Assembly: GCF_000739815.1 (NCBI RefSeq)
Contig: NZ_BBJJ01000040.1
Location: forward strand, 1 to 64,000
DNA length: 64,000 nt
DNA from: Paraburkholderia mimosarum LMG 23256 = NBRC 106338
GTDB taxonomy: Bacteria > Pseudomonadota > Gammaproteobacteria > Burkholderiales > Burkholderiaceae
Reading direction: 5' to 3'
A program made the position numbers and the translations under genes. This document shows, piece by piece, positions 1 to 9,410 of this stretch. Each line of letters opens with the position of its first letter. Positions within the stretch are counted from its first letter, which is position 1. Under the pieces are notes generated by a model, which had not been told where the DNA came from, made no database searches, and saw nothing but the letters and a program-made list of their open reading frames with translations.

Positions 1-990
1 GGCATCCCGCCGTTCTGATGTGTCGAGTCGAGAGGCGTTCCAGCGATCGATCAGGATTGCCAGGTAACCGGACAGCGCGAAAGCCATCGAACGCCTGATC
101 CTGGACGGCGCTCGCCGCTGTCCTGACGGATTTAACAATCCCTGACAGTAAATCTACAGCGTTCAGGCGAGAATGAGTCGTCGTGGCAAATCGCATATCG
201 GCCGCATGGCGCTTTGGGTGCGCGAGCAAGGCGCCCGCGCAGAGGCGGCGGATCACTGCGAAGGGGGGGCTGGCTCGCGCGGGACCTGGGGAGCAGCCAG
301 AAAGGAAGTTAGAGCGAACCTGAGTTCGCCGGATAACGCTGGTAAAAGCCAGTGCTTTGAGGTGGATGTGGCGATGGCGGCACGTGCCGGGTCGTGCAGG
401 GCGGAGGCGGCGGGGCTCGCGCCGCGCACGGCGATGGCTGCGCAGGCGGTCCGCTTGCGGGGGCGGTTTCCGGAGACCACGCAGCGCGTAGCACGCGGCC
501 GTCGCCACTTTTTTCCGCAACTGAGCCGAGCGAATGTTCCTTTCCGCTGCGTACCACGAGCGGCCCGATGGTGTTGCGTCCGCGAAAAAAGATCTGGCGT
601 CGATTGCGGATTTTTGCACTGTCCCGTCGCATCCTGTTCGGGCTCGACAATTGGCGCGGTGCCAGGAGGCGGACAACGCCGCCCCGGCAGCTTCGGCTCG
701 AACGAAGGTAAATTCGACTACTATGAGCGGTTAATGTGAAAGCGATCCGATTACCGCAGCCGGCCATGGCGTCGCGCACCCATTTTTTCCGGGATGCGGC
801 GAAAGTAGCGGTCCTCGGCGCGCGGCAGGGCCGGCGCGCCGCAAGCTCGAGAGTCGCGAGCCGGCGACCCGGCGCCGGTTGGCGCGCCGCGCCTCGCAAG
901 AGGGCGATGATGGCGCTGGTCACGGCCGCGGCGCGGTGCGGCAGGCAGTCCATCCTGAGACGGTAAAAACAAACCTGGTGGCGGGGTGTT
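1..990. other. no gene recognised
   Basis: I see no recognisable protein or RNA gene in this stretch. Open frames exist on both strands, but they are Arg/Ala/Pro-rich, overlap each other, and resemble random open frames in GC-rich DNA. The stretch ends just before the ATG of the response regulator at 991 and presumably holds that operon's promoter. It could also hold the end of a gene that lies mainly outside the window. Confidence 0.4.
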
Positions 991-1689
991 ATGAGAATTG
1001 CAGTACTGGATGACGATCCGGCGCAGACAGATTTCGTCTGCCAGACCTTGAGCGCGTCGGGCCACGCCTGCCACGCGTTCGTGAAGGGCAGCGAACTCGT
1101 CAGGCAGCTTCGGCGGCAGACGTTCGACCTGCTCGTCCTCGACTGGAACGTGCCCGACATGGCAGGCGACGAAGTGCTGCACTGGGTGCGGCAGAGTCTT
1201 TCCACGCGCTTGCCAGTGCTCTTCATGACGAGCCGCAGCCGCGAGACCGACATCGCGCAAATGCTCAACGCGGGCGCCGACGACTACGTCGTCAAACCCG
1301 TCTCCGCGCCGGTGCTGATCGCGCGCGTCAACTCGCTGCTGCGCCGCGCGTATCAACTTCATTCGCCCGCGCTGAGAGAAACTTTCGGCGAGTACGAGTT
1401 CGATCTGAAATCGCGCCAGGCTTCCGTTGGCGGCCGCAACGTCGCGCTCACGCAGAAGGAGTTCGATCTCGCGCTGCTGCTCTTTCAGCATCTGAGCCGT
1501 CCGCTATCGCGCGCGCACATTCTCGACGTGATCTGGAAGCAGTCCGACGACATCCCCTCGCGCACCATGGACACGCACGTTTCCATGCTGCGCTCGAAAC
1601 TCGGTCTGCGTCCGGAAAACGGCTATCGCCTCACGCCGATCTACGGCTACGGTTACCGCCTCGAGCGCATCGAGGGGGACGACGCGTGA
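991..1689 (+). CDS. OmpR/PhoB-family response regulator
   Basis: This is a 232-residue two-component response regulator. The receiver domain fills about residues 1-115. It has the acidic pocket D7-D9, the probable phospho-acceptor D51 (in VLDWNVPD), the conserved Thr80 (FMTSR) and Lys102 (VVKPV). A winged-helix DNA-binding domain of the OmpR/PhoB type follows at about 130-230, with the usual TQKEFDL and GYGYRL elements. The start is ATG. The stop overlaps the GTG of the next gene in a GTGA junction, and the third gene of the set is a histidine kinase, so this regulator very probably receives phosphate from the kinase at 3131. The target genes cannot be read from the sequence. Confidence 0.93.
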   Translation: MRIAVLDDDPAQTDFVCQTLSASGHACHAFVKGSELVRQLRRQTFDLLVLDWNVPDMAGDEVLHWVRQSLSTRLPVLFMTSRSRETDIAQMLNAGADDYVVKPVSAPVLIARVNSLLRRAYQLHSPALRETFGEYEFDLKSRQASVGGRNVALTQKEFDLALLLFQHLSRPLSRAHILDVIWKQSDDIPSRTMDTHVSMLRSKLGLRPENGYRLTPIYGYGYRLERIEGDDA

Positions 1690-3134
1690 GGGGCGCGCGT
1701 GCGGTGCGCGCGTCTGCAGTTCCGTTCATTGCCTGCGCGCTCGCGCTCTTTCCCGTTGCCCGCAGTGCCGGTGCGCGCGAGAGCGCGCCGCGCGCACCGG
1801 CGCCGGCGCCCGAAATGACAACCTACGTCACACGGCCCGGCGACTCCCTGGACAACATCGCTACGCGCTATCTGCGCAGCCAGGACGACTGGAAGACACT
1901 CGCCCGCCTGAATCACGTGAGCGCGCCGCGCCGCCTGCAGCCGGGAACGACGCTGCGCGTGCCCGTCGCGCTGCTGCGCCAGGACGGCCTGGGCGCGAAG
2001 GTGATCGCCGCGAACGGCACCGTGCAGCATGCGTTCCACGGCGGTCCGCTCCTGCCTGTCGTGGCCGGCATGAGCCTCGTGGAAGGTGACCGCGTGCAAA
2101 CAGGCCACGACGGTTTCGCCACGTTCGAACTGGCCGACGGCTCGCACATCGTGCTGCCGCCCGACACTACGCTCGACCTCGCCACGCTGCGCCAGACCGC
2201 GCTCACGGGCGCGACCGACCGCATCGTCGACCTGCGGCGCGGAGAGGTGCGCAGCGAGGTCACGCATGCCACGAAGAGGGACGATCGTTTCCAGATCCGT
2301 TCGCCCTCCGTTGTAGCCGGCGTGCGCGGCACGCAGTTTCGCGTGAGCTACGACGGCAGCAAAGGCGCGACTGCGGTCGAGGTGCTGGACGGCGCGGTGG
2401 GCGTGGACGCCGATTCAACCGCCCAGACCGGTCATCAAGGCCGTAGCGGCAAGGCCCCATCCGCAAAGTCCGTTGCACCGGCGCCGGGCACGCCGCTCGC
2501 CGCTTCGGAGCAGCTCGTGGAGGCTCGCCACGGCAGTTTGACGCTGGCAGGCCAGCCGGCGGGCGCGCCTGTCGCGCTGCTCGACGCCCCCGAGCTTCTG
2601 CATCCGTCGAAGGTGCAGGAAGACGATGAAGTCGCCTTCGATATCGCGCCGCTCGCGCTCGCGCACGGCTATCGCGTGCAGATCGGCCGCGACGCGGGCC
2701 TGCTCGACATGATTCGCGACACGCGTAGCGCCGACCCCCATGTATCGACTGGCGCCCTCGAAGACGGCACGTACTTCGTGCGCATCGCCGCCATCGACGA
2801 GCGCGGCCTCGAAGGCATGCCGGCCGCCTATGCGTTCGAGCGCCGGCGCGTCGCGCTCGGCGCGAGCGCGGGTGCGATCGAGGGCTCGCGCGACTTCGCC
2901 TTCCGCTGGTTCATCGACCGCAACGCGCAGCACACGCGCTTTCGCTTCGTGCTCGGCACGACGGCCGATTTGCGCGCGCCGCTCGTCGACCGCACCGACA
3001 TCATGGCGGGCGAGCTCGTCGTGCGCGATTTGCCGAAGGGCGTCTACTACTGGACGGTGATCGCCGAGCAGTTCGACAACGGTCGCTACTATCAGAAGGC
3101 GAGTCCGGTCCAGTCGTTCAGGCTCGACTGGTGA
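1686..3134 (+). CDS. exported LysM and FecR domain protein
   Basis: This is a 482-residue protein predicted to be periplasmic. The N-terminus looks like a signal peptide (hydrophobic AVPFIACALALFPVA, then Ala-rich to about residue 30). A LysM peptidoglycan-binding module follows at about 47-95 (TRPGDSLDNIATRYL). A FecR-type domain lies at about 130-235 (ELADGSHIVLPP and the SPSVVAGVRGTQFRV signature). The C-terminal half resembles beta-sandwich (fibronectin-like) repeats. The gene starts with GTG in a GTGA overlap with the regulator upstream, and its own stop overlaps the GTG of the CHASE2 kinase. Placement between a regulator and a kinase suggests an envelope-associated part of the signalling system; this is inference. 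FecR-type domains are otherwise known from transmembrane signalling with ECF sigma factors, and no such sigma factor is nearby. Confidence 0.82.
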   Translation: MRGARAVRASAVPFIACALALFPVARSAGARESAPRAPAPAPEMTTYVTRPGDSLDNIATRYLRSQDDWKTLARLNHVSAPRRLQPGTTLRVPVALLRQDGLGAKVIAANGTVQHAFHGGPLLPVVAGMSLVEGDRVQTGHDGFATFELADGSHIVLPPDTTLDLATLRQTALTGATDRIVDLRRGEVRSEVTHATKRDDRFQIRSPSVVAGVRGTQFRVSYDGSKGATAVEVLDGAVGVDADSTAQTGHQGRSGKAPSAKSVAPAPGTPLAASEQLVEARHGSLTLAGQPAGAPVALLDAPELLHPSKVQEDDEVAFDIAPLALAHGYRVQIGRDAGLLDMIRDTRSADPHVSTGALEDGTYFVRIAAIDERGLEGMPAAYAFERRRVALGASAGAIEGSRDFAFRWFIDRNAQHTRFRFVLGTTADLRAPLVDRTDIMAGELVVRDLPKGVYYWTVIAEQFDNGRYYQKASPVQSFRLDW

Positions 3135-5572
3135 AGCGGCCGGACGAGGTGGAGCCCCGCTCGAGCGTGAGTCCGCCCGCGGGCCTTGGCCGGTCCGTCG
3201 GGCGTCGCTTTCTGTTCGAGTGGGCCGGGGTGGGCTGCGCGGGCGTGCTGGTGGTCGTGCTCTGCGTGATCTGGCAGCTGACGAGCGGCGCGGACCACCT
3301 GGTTTACGACCAATTTCTCGCCACGCGCTCGCTGCCGGTGTCGCCCGACATCGTGCTGGTGGAAATCGACAACGCGAGCGTCGCTGCGCTAGGGCGCTGG
3401 CCCTGGCCGCGCGCGCTGCACGCGCGGCTCGTCGACCAGCTCGCGAAGGCGGGCGCGGCTGCCGTCGTCTACGATGTGCTCTTCACCGAATCGTCGCCTG
3501 ACGACGCGCGTTTCGCTCAGGCACTGCGCGCGCGGCCCGCGTTCCTGCCCATCCTTCTCACGCCGGCCGACGATGCCGGCCAGCGCGACGCCGTGCGCCC
3601 GGTCGCGCCGCTTGCCAAGGCGGCGGCGGGCATGGGCCACATCAACCTCGAAGTGGACAGCGACGGCATCGTGCGCAGCGTCGCCCTCTTCGAAGGCGAT
3701 GCGCGGCAGCGCTGGCCGCAACTGATGGTGCCGGTCTGGCGCGCGGTGCGCAGCGGCGCCGTCGAGCTTGCACACGGCACGCCCGCGGCCGCGCACGGCG
3801 ACGAGGTCCTGCGCGCGGGTGCGCCCGGCAGCGAGTCGCGCTTCCTGATTCCGTTCGGCGCGAATTCGCAAACGTACCGCAAGGTGTCGTTCGCCGACGT
3901 GCTCGAGGGCCGCGTACCGCCCGAGCAGTTGCGCGGGCGTGTGGCAGTCGTCGGCGTCACGGCCTCGGGGCTTTACGATCGCTTCGCCACCCCGCTTTCG
4001 GGCACGCTGGGGCCGCTGCCCGGCGTCTACATTCACGCGGTCGTGCTCGACACGCTGCTCAACGGCACAGCCATTCAGCCCGTTGCGCCGCTCGCCGTCG
4101 TGCTCGCCTCGTTCGTGCCGCTCGCGATCCTGCTGGCGGGTTTCCTCGTCCTCTCGCCGCTGCGCACGCTGCTGCTGCTCGCGCTCCTGATCGCCGTCTC
4201 GCTCGGCACGAGCGCTGGCATGCTGCATGGGGCGCGGCTCTGGCTTCCGCCCGTGCCCGCGATCGTCGCACTCCTCATCGTCTATCCGGCGTGGAGCTGG
4301 CGGCGCCTCGAAATGACCATGGCGTATCTGCGCAAGGAACTGCGCCAGCTCGCCGACGAACCGTACTTGCTGCCCGAGGCGAGCGCGCCGCGGCGCGAAT
4401 TCGCGGGCGACGCGCTCGCCCAGCAAATGGCGCTGATGGCGCAGGCCGCGCAGCGGCTGCAGGACATGCGCCGCTTCGTATGGGACAGCCTCGATTCCGT
4501 GCCCGAGCCGATTCTCGTCGCCGATCTGCGCGGCGTCGTGCTGATTGCGAATCACGCATCGCGCGAGTATTTCGCGCGTCTGAACGTGGGCGCCGCGGAA
4601 GGGCGCGCGATGCAGGATGTGTTCGGCGACCTTGCGATCGTCAAGCCGATCGACCCGGGCCCCGAAGCCATGACGTTAGCGCACGCGAACTGGCCCGCGC
4701 CGCTCGACCCGGCGCGCAGCGAGTTCGCGGAGCTGATGGAACGGGGTGTCGAAGTGCGCGCGCGCGACGGCAGCGACTACCTGCTGCGCTACGCACGCTG
4801 CACGAACGCACAAGGGCAGGCGGTGGGCTGGATCGCGGGTCTCGTCGACGTGACGGCGCTGCACGACGCCGAGCGCCAGCGCGAGGATGCGCTGCGCCTG
4901 CTCTCGCATGACATGCGCTCGCCGCAGGCCTCGATCGTCGCGCTCGTGGAAACCGAGCGGGAGCGCGGCGCGCTGGCCTCGGAGCCCGTGCGCGGCGTGA
5001 TGGAGCGCATCGAGCGCTATGCGCGCCGCTCGCTCGAGCTCGCCGACGACTTCGTTCAGCTCGCGCGCGCCGAGTCGCAGGTCTACGCGCTCGAACCCAC
5101 GAGCCTCGCGGAACTCGTGATCGACGCGAGCGACGAAGTCTGGCCGCAGGCGCGCGCGAAGCGCATTCATATCGACACGGCGTTCGAAAGTGAGCAGATG
5201 GGCTGGATCAACGCGGACCGGTCGCTGATGACGCGCGCGCTCGTGAACGTGCTGAACAACGCCGTGAAATACAGCCCCCCCGATACGCGCATAGTCTGTA
5301 CCATCGCGCTTGACGAGCGCCAGCCGCTGCACGTGATCTGCTCGATCCGCGATCACGGCTATGGCATTGCGCAGGAAGACCAGGCGCGGCTGTTCGAGCC
5401 GTTCCGGCGCTTTCACGCAGGGCCGCGCCCGGAGCTGAGCGGCGCCGGGCTCGGCATGGCGTTCGTGAAGACAGTCGTGACGCGACATGGCGGCGACGTG
5501 CACGTGGAGAGCGAGCCGGACAAAGGCACCACGGTGACGATGTCGCTCCCGGCGTTCGACGCGCCGGTTTGA
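3131..5572 (+). CDS. CHASE2 domain sensor histidine kinase
   Basis: This is an 813-residue membrane histidine kinase. There is one transmembrane helix at about 33-55. An extracytoplasmic CHASE2 domain follows to about 320 (DIVLVEIDNASVAALGRWPWPR is typical of its start). Next come about three closely spaced helices at about 320-390, a PAS-like region at about 450-580, a HisKA helix with the H-box SHDMRSPQ (His593), and a HATPase domain with N-box NVLNNAVKY and G-boxes DHGYGIA and GAGLGMAF. The start is GTG, coupled by a GTGA overlap to the LysM-FecR gene. CHASE2 is an extracellular sensor domain; its ligand is unknown. The cognate regulator is most likely the product of the gene at 991. Confidence 0.92.
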   Translation: MKRPDEVEPRSSVSPPAGLGRSVGRRFLFEWAGVGCAGVLVVVLCVIWQLTSGADHLVYDQFLATRSLPVSPDIVLVEIDNASVAALGRWPWPRALHARLVDQLAKAGAAAVVYDVLFTESSPDDARFAQALRARPAFLPILLTPADDAGQRDAVRPVAPLAKAAAGMGHINLEVDSDGIVRSVALFEGDARQRWPQLMVPVWRAVRSGAVELAHGTPAAAHGDEVLRAGAPGSESRFLIPFGANSQTYRKVSFADVLEGRVPPEQLRGRVAVVGVTASGLYDRFATPLSGTLGPLPGVYIHAVVLDTLLNGTAIQPVAPLAVVLASFVPLAILLAGFLVLSPLRTLLLLALLIAVSLGTSAGMLHGARLWLPPVPAIVALLIVYPAWSWRRLEMTMAYLRKELRQLADEPYLLPEASAPRREFAGDALAQQMALMAQAAQRLQDMRRFVWDSLDSVPEPILVADLRGVVLIANHASREYFARLNVGAAEGRAMQDVFGDLAIVKPIDPGPEAMTLAHANWPAPLDPARSEFAELMERGVEVRARDGSDYLLRYARCTNAQGQAVGWIAGLVDVTALHDAERQREDALRLLSHDMRSPQASIVALVETERERGALASEPVRGVMERIERYARRSLELADDFVQLARAESQVYALEPTSLAELVIDASDEVWPQARAKRIHIDTAFESEQMGWINADRSLMTRALVNVLNNAVKYSPPDTRIVCTIALDERQPLHVICSIRDHGYGIAQEDQARLFEPFRRFHAGPRPELSGAGLGMAFVKTVVTRHGGDVHVESEPDKGTTVTMSLPAFDAPV

Positions 5573-5690
5573 GCCACGCGGGTCGAGTCACGGCGGCTCG
5601 AACCGCACCCGAGCCGCACCCGATCCGCGCTCGAATTGCCCAACCGCACGCTGCAGGCCGCCCGCCGGCGGCAACCCGATGGAGTGTTCC

Positions 5691-6317
5691 GTGAAGACCC
5701 TGTTGTCGATATGCCTCTTACCGCTGCTCGGCGCCCTGGCCGGATGCGCGGGCGTGACGACCGATATCGCGGCGAGCGGCGGACTGCCCGGCCAGGGCGT
5801 CGCTGCCGCGAACGCCCCTGCGACCTACCATCTCGCGCCGACGCCGGCGCAGGCCGAAGCGGGCGAGATACTGCCGTATCAGACGCTGCTGCGCGACGGC
5901 CTCGCTCAACGCGGATTCCAGGCTGGAGCGCCCGAGGCGGCACGCTATCTGGTCTCGGTGGCCTGGGCCACGCGTCCCGCCGACGTGAAAGTCATCGCCA
6001 ACGATTGCAATGGTGGCTGCGAGTCTGCGGAAGGGCCTGCGTTCCCCTGGTTCGGACGGCCCTACGTTCACACGCTCACGCTGCGCTTTTTCGCACTGCC
6101 CGATGGCGCCGAGGTCTACAAGGTGAGCGCGATCAAGCGCGACCGCAATGCCGACGCGCAGCAGGCGCTGCCGTATCTCGTGGCGGGCGCGCTGGCACGT
6201 TTGCCGTACGCGGGCGCGCAGCAATGGCGCGTCAAGCTGAAGAGCCCGGCTGATGCGGGCGCAGCAGCGCCGCAGATGCCCGAAGTGCTCTCGGTCTCGC
6301 CGGTCGTTCCGCAATAG
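5691..6317 (+). CDS. DUF4136-type lipoprotein
   Basis: This is a small secreted protein of 208 residues if read from the GTG at 5691. That GTG has a GGAG ribosome-binding site 6 bases upstream, which overlaps an in-frame ATG at 5679 that would add four residues. The N-terminus is a lipoprotein signal ending in the lipobox LAGC (Cys19). The body resembles the DUF4136 family (outer-membrane lipoproteins of unknown function). The gene lies 118 bases after the kinase gene and may be independent. I cannot assign a role beyond a cell-envelope lipoprotein. Confidence 0.7.
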   Translation: MKTLLSICLLPLLGALAGCAGVTTDIAASGGLPGQGVAAANAPATYHLAPTPAQAEAGEILPYQTLLRDGLAQRGFQAGAPEAARYLVSVAWATRPADVKVIANDCNGGCESAEGPAFPWFGRPYVHTLTLRFFALPDGAEVYKVSAIKRDRNADAQQALPYLVAGALARLPYAGAQQWRVKLKSPADAGAAAPQMPEVLSVSPVVPQ

Positions 6318-6428
6318 CCGAGGAGTGGCGCAGGGTCAATTTTCCCCAAGTCGCGACGTTGCCGCGCGCGCTATGCTGACGCCCGTATCTGCCGCAACGG
6401 CTGCGCGCAGACATCACCGGAGTCGCTC

Positions 6429-6809
6429 ATGTTCGATCACATTGGATTGCGCGTGCAGGATCTCGCACGCAGCGTGCAATTTTACGAGGCGCTGCTCGCG
6501 CCGCTTGGTATCGTGGTGTGCATGCGCGACGACACCTATGCGGGACTCGGTCACCCCGACGAGCCGAAGCTCTGGCTGCATGCCGTACCCGCCGACTCGG
6601 GGCTCGCGCCGCGCGGTGCGCACGTGGCGTTCGCGGCGCCGAGCCGAGCGGCAGTCGTTGGCTTCTACGAAGCTGGCCTGCGCGCAGGGGCGAAGGACAA
6701 CGGCAAGCCCGGCCTGCGTCCCGACTATAGTCCGGACTACTATGCGGCATTCCTGATCGACCCCGACGGCAACAACGTCGAAGCCGTGTGCTACGCACGC
6801 GAAGCGTGA
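6429..6809 (+). CDS. VOC (glyoxalase/dioxygenase) superfamily protein
   Basis: This is a 126-residue protein of the vicinal-oxygen-chelate fold. It opens with the typical FDHIGLRVQDLARSVQFYEALL (strand-helix with the first metal-ligand His) and ends with the second repeat's DPDGNNVEAVC, which carries the usual Glu ligand. Such proteins are metal-dependent lyases, dioxygenases or resistance proteins, and the sequence alone does not tell which. The ATG start leaves the family-typical length. The gene is convergent with bluB, with only 7 bases between the stops, and has no visible operon partner. Confidence 0.85.
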   Translation: MFDHIGLRVQDLARSVQFYEALLAPLGIVVCMRDDTYAGLGHPDEPKLWLHAVPADSGLAPRGAHVAFAAPSRAAVVGFYEAGLRAGAKDNGKPGLRPDYSPDYYAAFLIDPDGNNVEAVCYAREA

Positions 6810-6816
6810 GCTAGCG

Positions 6817-7509
6817 TCATGTGCCGGGCGTTGCGTTCGCCGCCCGGGCGGTTTCGGAGGCCGTGTCGTCTTGCGGCCAGCGATTCTCGAACACACATTC
6901 GCCGAGCGCCCGGCGCTGTGCCCACTTCTCCATTTCGAGCATCGGCTGCGGATAGAACGCGTCGACCTGGCCCACGCACAGTATCGCCACGGGCTTGGCG
7001 CCGGGCGGCATGGCGAGCAGGGCGCGCACCTCGTCGACGTCGAAGATCGAGACCCAGCCCATGCCGAGCCCTTCGGCGCGCGCCGCGAGCCACATGTTCT
7101 GGATCGCGCATGCCACGGATGCAAGGTCCATCTCCGGCAGCGTGCGCCGCCCGAAGACGTGGGCTTCGCGCCGGTCCATGAGCGCGACCACGAGCACCTC
7201 GGCGCACTCGCGCATGCCCTCTACCTTGAGCTTCATGAACTCGTCGCGGCGTTTGCCCAATGCATCCGCAGTGGCGATGCGCTCGCGGTCGACCGTATCG
7301 TGAAGCTGCTCGCGCAACGACTTGTCGGTGATGCGCAGGATGCGCCACGGCTGCATGAAGCCCACGCTGGGCGCATGGTGCGCGGCGTCCAGCAGGCGCG
7401 CGAGCGTTGCGGGATCGACCGGTCCGGGCACGAAGTGCCGCATGTCACGCCGCTCGTAGATGGCGCGGTAGACCGCCGCGCGGTCGGCTTCGTCAAAGGG
7501 CTGTGCCAT
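6817..7509 (-). CDS. bluB: 5,6-dimethylbenzimidazole synthase
   Basis: This is a 230-residue nitroreductase-fold enzyme that converts reduced FMN and oxygen to 5,6-dimethylbenzimidazole, the lower ligand of cobalamin. The N-terminus (MAQPFDEADRAAVYRAIYERR then DMRHF) and the central MQPWRILRI segment are characteristic of BluB. I chose the ATG at 7509, which matches the usual family length. Upstream in-frame codons encode Arg-rich sequence that is a shadow of cobB. The start lies 17 bases inside the 3' end of cobB, so the two are likely co-translated. This is the last gene of the minus-strand cobE-cobO-cobB-bluB operon. Confidence 0.93.
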   Translation of the reverse strand: MAQPFDEADRAAVYRAIYERRDMRHFVPGPVDPATLARLLDAAHHAPSVGFMQPWRILRITDKSLREQLHDTVDRERIATADALGKRRDEFMKLKVEGMRECAEVLVVALMDRREAHVFGRRTLPEMDLASVACAIQNMWLAARAEGLGMGWVSIFDVDEVRALLAMPPGAKPVAILCVGQVDAFYPQPMLEMEKWAQRRALGECVFENRWPQDDTASETARAANATPGT

Positions 7510-8803
7510 GAAAGAGTGCGGCCGCGAAAGCCGGGTTGGAGGGCCAGTAAGCGTGCATATAGGTCGCCGCGATGGAGCCGTGGCGATAGAGCGCCTCGCC
7601 ATGCGCGCCTGTTTGCGCGTGACGCGCAACGAGCGCGGGTGCGACCGGCGTGGTGACGCGCGAGTAGTGAAACGTGTGCCCGCGCAGCGCGCCGTGTGCC
7701 CCATCGAGCTGCTGCATGCCGAGCGCCGCGAATCGCCTTTGCATGACCGCCTCGCCGGGCACCAGGCCGAGCATGGGCGTGCGCGTGCCTGCCACGTCGG
7801 TCAGTGCGTCGAGCAGATACAGCATGCCGCCGCATTCGGCGACGAGCGGCTTGCCCGCCGATACATGCGCACGCAACGAAGCCGCGCTCTGCGCATTGCG
7901 CGCCAGCATCGAAGCATGAAGCTCCGGGTAACCGCCTGGCAGAAAAATCGCATCGGCGTTGGCGGGAGCGGGCTCGTCAGCGAGCGGCGAGAAGTAGCTC
8001 ACGCTCGCGCCCATCGTTTCGAGCAACGCGATGTTTGCGGGATAGAGAAACGAAAACGCGGCGTCGCGTGCAATCGCGATATGACGGCCGTCGAGCAGGC
8101 GCGGAATCGTTACGTTATCCGAAGGATAGGTGAATGCGATCGGGGGCGGCAAATCGGCGAGCGTGGTTTGCGCGAGCGCGTCGGCGGCGCGCTCGATACG
8201 CGCGTCGAGGTCGTCGATTTCATGGGCCTGATGCAGGCCGAGATGACGATCTGGCAGTTCCATCATCTCAGCGCTTGCCACGTGTCCGAGCCAGGGCGCA
8301 TCGGCGGGCAGCGCTTCCTGCAGCATTTGCGCATGGCGCGCCGAGCCCACGCGGTTTGCCAGCACGCCGTGAAACGGCAGCCCGGGCCGAAAACGCGCAA
8401 GGCCGAACGCGATCGCGCCGAACGTCTGTGCCATCGACTTCGCGCTGACGACAGCCGCTACTGGCACGCCGAACGTGGTGGCAAGATCCGCGCTGCTCGG
8501 CGTGCCGTCGAACAGGCCCATCACGCCTTCGATGAGAATGAGGTCGGCTTCGCGCGCGGCCTGTGCGAGCAACTTGCGGCACGCGTCTTCGCCCACCATC
8601 CACAGGTCGAGCGAGAGCACGGGCGCGCCGCTCGCACGCGCAAGGATCATCGGATCGAGAAAGTCGGGGCCGGTCTTGAACACGCGCACGCGTCGCCCCG
8701 CGCGCAGGTGCAGGCGCGCGAGGCCCGCCGTGAGCGTGGTCTTGCCCTGGCCCGAGGCGGGCGCGCTGATGAAGAGGGCGGGGCAGGCAAGCTTTGCGCC
8801 CAT
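7493..8803 (-). CDS. cobB: cobyrinate a,c-diamide synthase
   Basis: This 436-residue enzyme (CobB, or CbiA in the anaerobic nomenclature) uses ATP and glutamine to amidate the a and c side chains of the corrin ring. The N-terminal ATPase half has a P-loop-like motif (SGQGKTTLTAGLA). The C-terminal class I glutamine amidotransferase domain carries the nucleophile Cys324 (VAECGGM) and the catalytic His417 (YMHAYW). In the aerobic pathway it acts on hydrogenobyrinate before cobalt insertion by CobN, which is encoded a few kilobases away. The start lies 4 bases after the cobO stop, and the 3' end overlaps bluB. Confidence 0.95.
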   Translation of the reverse strand: MGAKLACPALFISAPASGQGKTTLTAGLARLHLRAGRRVRVFKTGPDFLDPMILARASGAPVLSLDLWMVGEDACRKLLAQAAREADLILIEGVMGLFDGTPSSADLATTFGVPVAAVVSAKSMAQTFGAIAFGLARFRPGLPFHGVLANRVGSARHAQMLQEALPADAPWLGHVASAEMMELPDRHLGLHQAHEIDDLDARIERAADALAQTTLADLPPPIAFTYPSDNVTIPRLLDGRHIAIARDAAFSFLYPANIALLETMGASVSYFSPLADEPAPANADAIFLPGGYPELHASMLARNAQSAASLRAHVSAGKPLVAECGGMLYLLDALTDVAGTRTPMLGLVPGEAVMQRRFAALGMQQLDGAHGALRGHTFHYSRVTTPVAPALVARHAQTGAHGEALYRHGSIAATYMHAYWPSNPAFAAALFHGTAL

Positions 8804-8807
8804 GCGC

Positions 8808-9410
8808 CTAGAACTCCACGCCCTTTTGCGCCTTCACGCCTTGCTCGCGATACGGATGCTTGACGAGCCGCATTTCCGTGACGAGATCCGCGGCCTCGAT
8901 GAGCGCCTCCGGGGCATGGCGACCCGTGATGACCACGTGCACGTGCGGCGCGCGCGACGCGATCACGCCGAGCACTTCGTCGAGCGGCAGGTACTCGTAC
9001 TTGAGCACCGTATTGAGTTCGTCGAGGATCACCATCGCGTACTCGCCGCTCTCGATCATGCGCCTCGCCTCGTCCCAGCCCTTGCGCGCGGTGGCGATGT
9101 CGCCGTCGCGATTCTGCGTGTTCCAGGTGTAGCCGTCGCCCATCGTCACGAAATCGCAGTGCGCGACGCTGCCGAGAAAATCGCGTTCGGCCGTGTGCAG
9201 CGCGCCCTTGATGAACTGCACGACGCCGAGCTTCATGGCGTGGCCGAGCATGCGCACGGCCATGCCGAACGCGGCCGTGCTCTTGCCCTTGCCGTTGCCC
9301 GTGTTGACGATCAGAAGGCCTTTTTCGAGCGTCGCGGCGGCCTGCTTCTTCTCGTGGCCCTCGCGGCGGCGTTGCGTCATGCGTTGGTGCGATTCGGGGT
9401 CGGTTTTCAT
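8808..9410 (-). CDS. cobO: cob(I)yrinic acid a,c-diamide adenosyltransferase
   Basis: This is a 200-residue CobO/BtuR-type ATP:corrinoid adenosyltransferase, which attaches the 5'-deoxyadenosyl group to reduced cobalt. It has the P-loop NTGNGKGKSTAAFG near residue 40, the substrate-site segment GDGYTWNTQNRD, and the ILDELN motif typical of the family. The ATG at 9410 gives the family length and overlaps the stop of cobE in an ATGA junction. Longer in-frame reading upstream is a shadow of cobE. It is part of the minus-strand cobE-cobO-cobB-bluB operon. Confidence 0.95.
   Translation of the reverse strand: MKTDPESHQRMTQRRREGHEKKQAAATLEKGLLIVNTGNGKGKSTAAFGMAVRMLGHAMKLGVVQFIKGALHTAERDFLGSVAHCDFVTMGDGYTWNTQNRDGDIATARKGWDEARRMIESGEYAMVILDELNTVLKYEYLPLDEVLGVIASRAPHVHVVITGRHAPEALIEAADLVTEMRLVKHPYREQGVKAQKGVEF

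Noticed and set aside
173..739. 188-codon open frame before the first regulator
   Set aside because: Its composition is that of random GC-rich sequence; it has no motif and no ribosome-binding site, and it overlaps several equally poor frames.
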